64,000 bases of DNA from Siphonodentalium dalli (lineage: Eukaryota; Mollusca; Scaphopoda; Gadilida; Siphonodentaliidae). Of this stretch, positions 61,201 through 64,000 are shown one piece after another. The stretch is from NCBI GenBank assembly GCA_032622095.1, contig CP136063.1:269755426-269819425 (forward strand). The letters run 5' to 3'. The notes beneath the pieces are model-generated. The model had not been told where the DNA came from. It saw nothing but the letters and a program-made list of their open reading frames with translations, and made no database searches. A program made the position numbers and the translations under genes. Position 1 is the stretch's first letter. Each line of letters begins with the position of its first letter.

Positions 61201-64000
61201 GTTTTTTAGCCAAATGACCCCACAATGACTCATTCCCATCTACATGTCAATGTCAACATTCATGACAAATTTCATAATGATCTGACCAAAGTAAGGACCT
61301 GTAGCCTGTGCCAAAGGATTTAGTCATGCAAAGAGTAAAATCTAAGATGGCTGCTGGCGGCCATGTCTTTTGACCGAATGACCCCAAAAGGACTCGTTCC
61401 CATTTACATGTCAAGTTCAACAGCCATGACAAATTTCATGAAGATCCGACCAAAGCTACGACCTGTAGCCCGCGCCAAATGATTTAGTCATGCAAAGATT
61501 AAAATCCAAGATGCTCATGACGTCCATGTTTTTTGGCCAAACTACCCCAAAATGACTCGTTCCCATCTGCCTGTCATTATTAACATACATGACAAATTTC
61601 ATGATAATCAGACGAACAGTACGACCTGTAGACCGCGCCAATCTATTTAATTTTGAAAGCAAAGATGGCTGCCAGCGGCCACGTTTTATGGCCAAATGAC
61701 CCCAAAATGACTCATTCCCATCTACATGTCAATGTCAACATTCATGACAAATTTCATAATGATATGACAAAAGTAAGGACCTGTAGCCTGTGCCAAAGGA
61801 TTTAGTCATGCAAAGAGTAAAATCCAAGATGGCTGCTGGCGGCCATGTCTTTTGACCGAATGACCCCAAAAGGACTCGTTCCCATTTACATGTCAAGGTC
61901 AACAGCCATGACAAATTTCATGAAGATCCGACCAAAGCTACGACCTGTAGCCCGCGCCGAAGGATTTAGTCATGCAAAGAGTAAAATCCAAGATGGCTAC
62001 TGGTGGCCATGTTTTTTGGCCAAACTACCCCAAAATGACTCGTTCCCATCTGCCTGTCATTATTAACATACATGACAAATTTCATGATAATCAGACGAAC
62101 AGTACGACCTGTAGACCGCGCCAATCTATTTAATTTTTAAATCAAAGATGGCTGCCAGCGGCCATGTTTTTTGGCCAAATTACGCCAAAATGACTCATTC
62201 CCATCTACATGTCAATGTCAACATTCATGACAAATTTCATAATGATCTGACCAAAGTAAGGACCTGTAGCCTGTGCCAAAGGATTTAGTCATGCAAAGAG
62301 TAAAATCTAAGATGGCTGCTGGCGCCATGTCTTTTGACCGAATGACCCCAAAAGGACTCGTTCCCATTTACATGTCAAGGTCAACAGCCATGACAAATTT
62401 CATGAAGATCCGACCAAAGCTACGACCTGTAGCCCGCGCCAAATGATTTAGTCATGCAAAGATTAAAATCCAAGATGCTCATGACGGCCATGTTTTTTGG
62501 CCAAACTACCCCAAAATGACTCGTTCCCATCTGCCTGTCATTATTAACATACATGACAAATTTCATGATAATCAGACGAACAGTACGACCTGTAGACCGC
62601 GCCAATCTATTTAATTTTGAAAGCAAAGATGGCTGCCAGCGGCCACGTTTTATGGCCAAATGACCCCAAAATGACTCATTCCCATCTACATGTCAATGTC
62701 AACATTCATGACAAATTTCATAATGATATGACAAAAGTAAGGACCTGTAGCCTGTGCCAAAGGATTTAGTCATGCAAAGAGTAAAATCCAAGATGGCTGC
62801 TGGCGGCCATGTCTTTTGACCGAATGACCCCAAAAGGACTCGTTCCCATTTACATGTCAAGGTCAACAGCCATGACAAATTTCATGAAGATCCGACCAAA
62901 GCTACGACCTGTAGCCCGCGCCAAAGGATTTAGTCATGCAGAGATTAAAATCCAAGATGATCATGAGTCATGACGGCCATAATTTTTTGGCAAACTACCC
63001 CAAAATGACTCGTTCCCATCTGCCTGTCATTATTAACATCCATGACAAATTTCATGATAATCAGACGAACAGTACGACCTGTAGACCGCGCCAATCTATT
63101 TAATTTTGAAATCAAAGATGGCTGCCAGCGGCCATGTTTTTTAGCCAAATGACCCCTAAATGACTCATTCCCCATCTACATGTCAATGTCAACATTCATG
63201 ACAAATTTCATAATAATCTGACCAAAGTTAGGACCGGTAGCCTGTGCCAAAGGATTTAGTCATGCAAAGAGTAAAATCCAAGATGGCTGCTGGCGGCCAT
63301 GTCTTTTGACCGAATGACCCCAAAAGGACTCGTTCCCATTTACATGTCAAGGTCAACAGCCATGACAAATTTCATGAAGATCCGACCAAAGCTACGACCT
63401 GTAAAATCCAAGATGGCTGCTGGCGGCCATGTCTTTTGACCGAATGACCCCAAAAGGACTCGTTCCCATTTACATGTCAAGGTCAACAGACATGACATAT
63501 TTCATGAAGATCCGACCAAAGCTACGACCTGTAGCCCGCGCCAAATGATTTAGTCATGCAAAGATTAAAATCCAAGATGCTCATGACGACCATGTTTTTT
63601 GGCCAAACAACCCCAAAATGACTCGTTCCCATCTGCCTGTCATTATTAACATACATGACAAATTTCATGATAATCAGACGAACAGTACGACCTGTAGACC
63701 GCGCCAATCTATTTAATTTTGAAAGCAAAGATGGCTGCCAGCGGCCACGTTTTTGGCCAAATGATCCCAAAATGACTCATTCCCATCTACATGTCAATGT
63801 CAACATTCATGACAAATTTCATAATGATATGACAAAAGTAAGGACCTGTAGCCTGTGCCAAAGGATTTAGTCATGCAAAGAGTAAAATCCAAGATGGCTG
63901 CTGGCGGCCATGTCTTTTGACCGAATGACCCCAAAAGGACTCGTTCCCATTTACATGTCAAGGTCAACAGCCATGACAAATTTCATGAAGATCCGACCAA
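52211..64000 (+). repeat. right part of the satellite, more variable higher-order pattern
   Basis: The same A/B/C monomers continue but long exact offsets become scarce. New variants appear, such as atatgacaaaagtaaggacc in A-type and gaaagcaaagatggctgcc in B-type units from about 55 kb on. A local offset of 964 bp (two trimers) links 61456 and 62420. Confidence 0.8.

Larger units (their letters stand above)
24841..64000 (+). repeat. giant satellite, homogenised higher-order array (runs off the window)
   Basis: Three monomer types alternate. A (~164 bp) has tctgaccaaagttaggacc and gaatgaccccaaaaggac. B (~155 bp) has tcagacgaacagtacgacc and ctatttaattttgaaatc. C has agatccgaccaaagctacg and is either ~164 bp (ggctactggtggccatg) or ~170 bp (gatgctcatgagtcatgac). 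For example B, A and C monomers start at 30241, 30396 and 30560, and the next B at 30730. The trimer of ~483-489 bp is the basic unit. Short open frames recur at these spacings, but monomer lengths are not multiples of three, so no protein is encoded. The right end of the array lies beyond the window. Confidence 0.95.

Noticed and set aside
24822-63870. Dozens of near-identical 64-94-codon open frames on both strands of the array
   Set aside because: They recur with the satellite period, occur on both strands over the same DNA, and monomer lengths are not multiples of three, so the frame is not kept from one unit to the next. They are by-products of repetition, not genes.
24841-64000. CRISPR-like array
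   Set aside because: There are no short identical repeats with unique spacers; the whole unit of 155-170 bp is repeated, and the context is eukaryotic.
24841-64000. CENP-B box
   Set aside because: I looked for the TTCG...A..CGGG pattern in the A, B and C consensus and did not see it. A full scan of every monomer was not possible by eye.

Overview
This window looks like repeat-dominated nuclear DNA from a metazoan, most likely a marine invertebrate and perhaps a mollusc. It has no bacterial-style operons, long AT-rich non-coding stretches, a decayed non-LTR (LINE) retrotransposon, several nested non-autonomous DNA transposons with terminal inverted repeats (TIRs), and a huge tandem satellite. 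The taxon is inferred from style only; no host gene could be identified by name.

Layout. 1-2277: AT-rich, nothing recognised. 2285-4391: composite TIR element holding a smaller inverted-repeat element and two copies of a MITE-like unit. About 4415-8600: 5'-truncated LINE on the + strand, with an ORF1 C-terminus and an ORF2 carrying APE endonuclease, reverse transcriptase and a C-terminal zinc knuckle. It is broken by one frameshift and two in-frame stops; ORF1 and ORF2 share a frame and are separated by a single TAG. 8600-12900: mostly non-coding, with a candidate minus-strand exon, a tract dense in AATGGGC/GCCCATT motifs and a three-copy ~175-bp repeat. 12942-15138: TIR element with CG-rich subterminal repeats, containing a nested MITE flanked by TTAA. 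15600-15735: near-perfect 61-bp-arm foldback. 16057-17541: ~88-bp satellite whose monomers can form hairpins, split by a LINE 3' fragment. 18170-18660: second AATGGGC tract. 18686-18921: candidate terminal exon, minus strand. 19006-20688: TIR element with palindromic GGCGTATATACGCC arrays and a second copy of the TTAA MITE. 20778-21315: foldback element with 163-bp arms.

From about 21,985 to the window end at 64,000 the sequence is one satellite array, about 260 monomers by division. Three monomer types (A ~164 bp, B ~155 bp, C ~164 or ~170 bp) form a ~485-bp trimer. Trimers form ~1,454-1,460-bp higher-order units, and these sit in multi-kilobase tandem duplications (offsets 4,198 bp and 5,181/4,691 bp). 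The left edge is diverged and contains a GACGGACG-rich tail plus a perfect hairpin ending in CTAA, which suggests that the satellite grew from the internal repeats of a Helitron-like element.

No working gene set is visible. The biology here is genome dynamics: transposon nesting, satellite birth and unequal exchange. The many short ORFs in the array are products of the repeated sequence. Every assignment rests on reading by eye; no database search was run.
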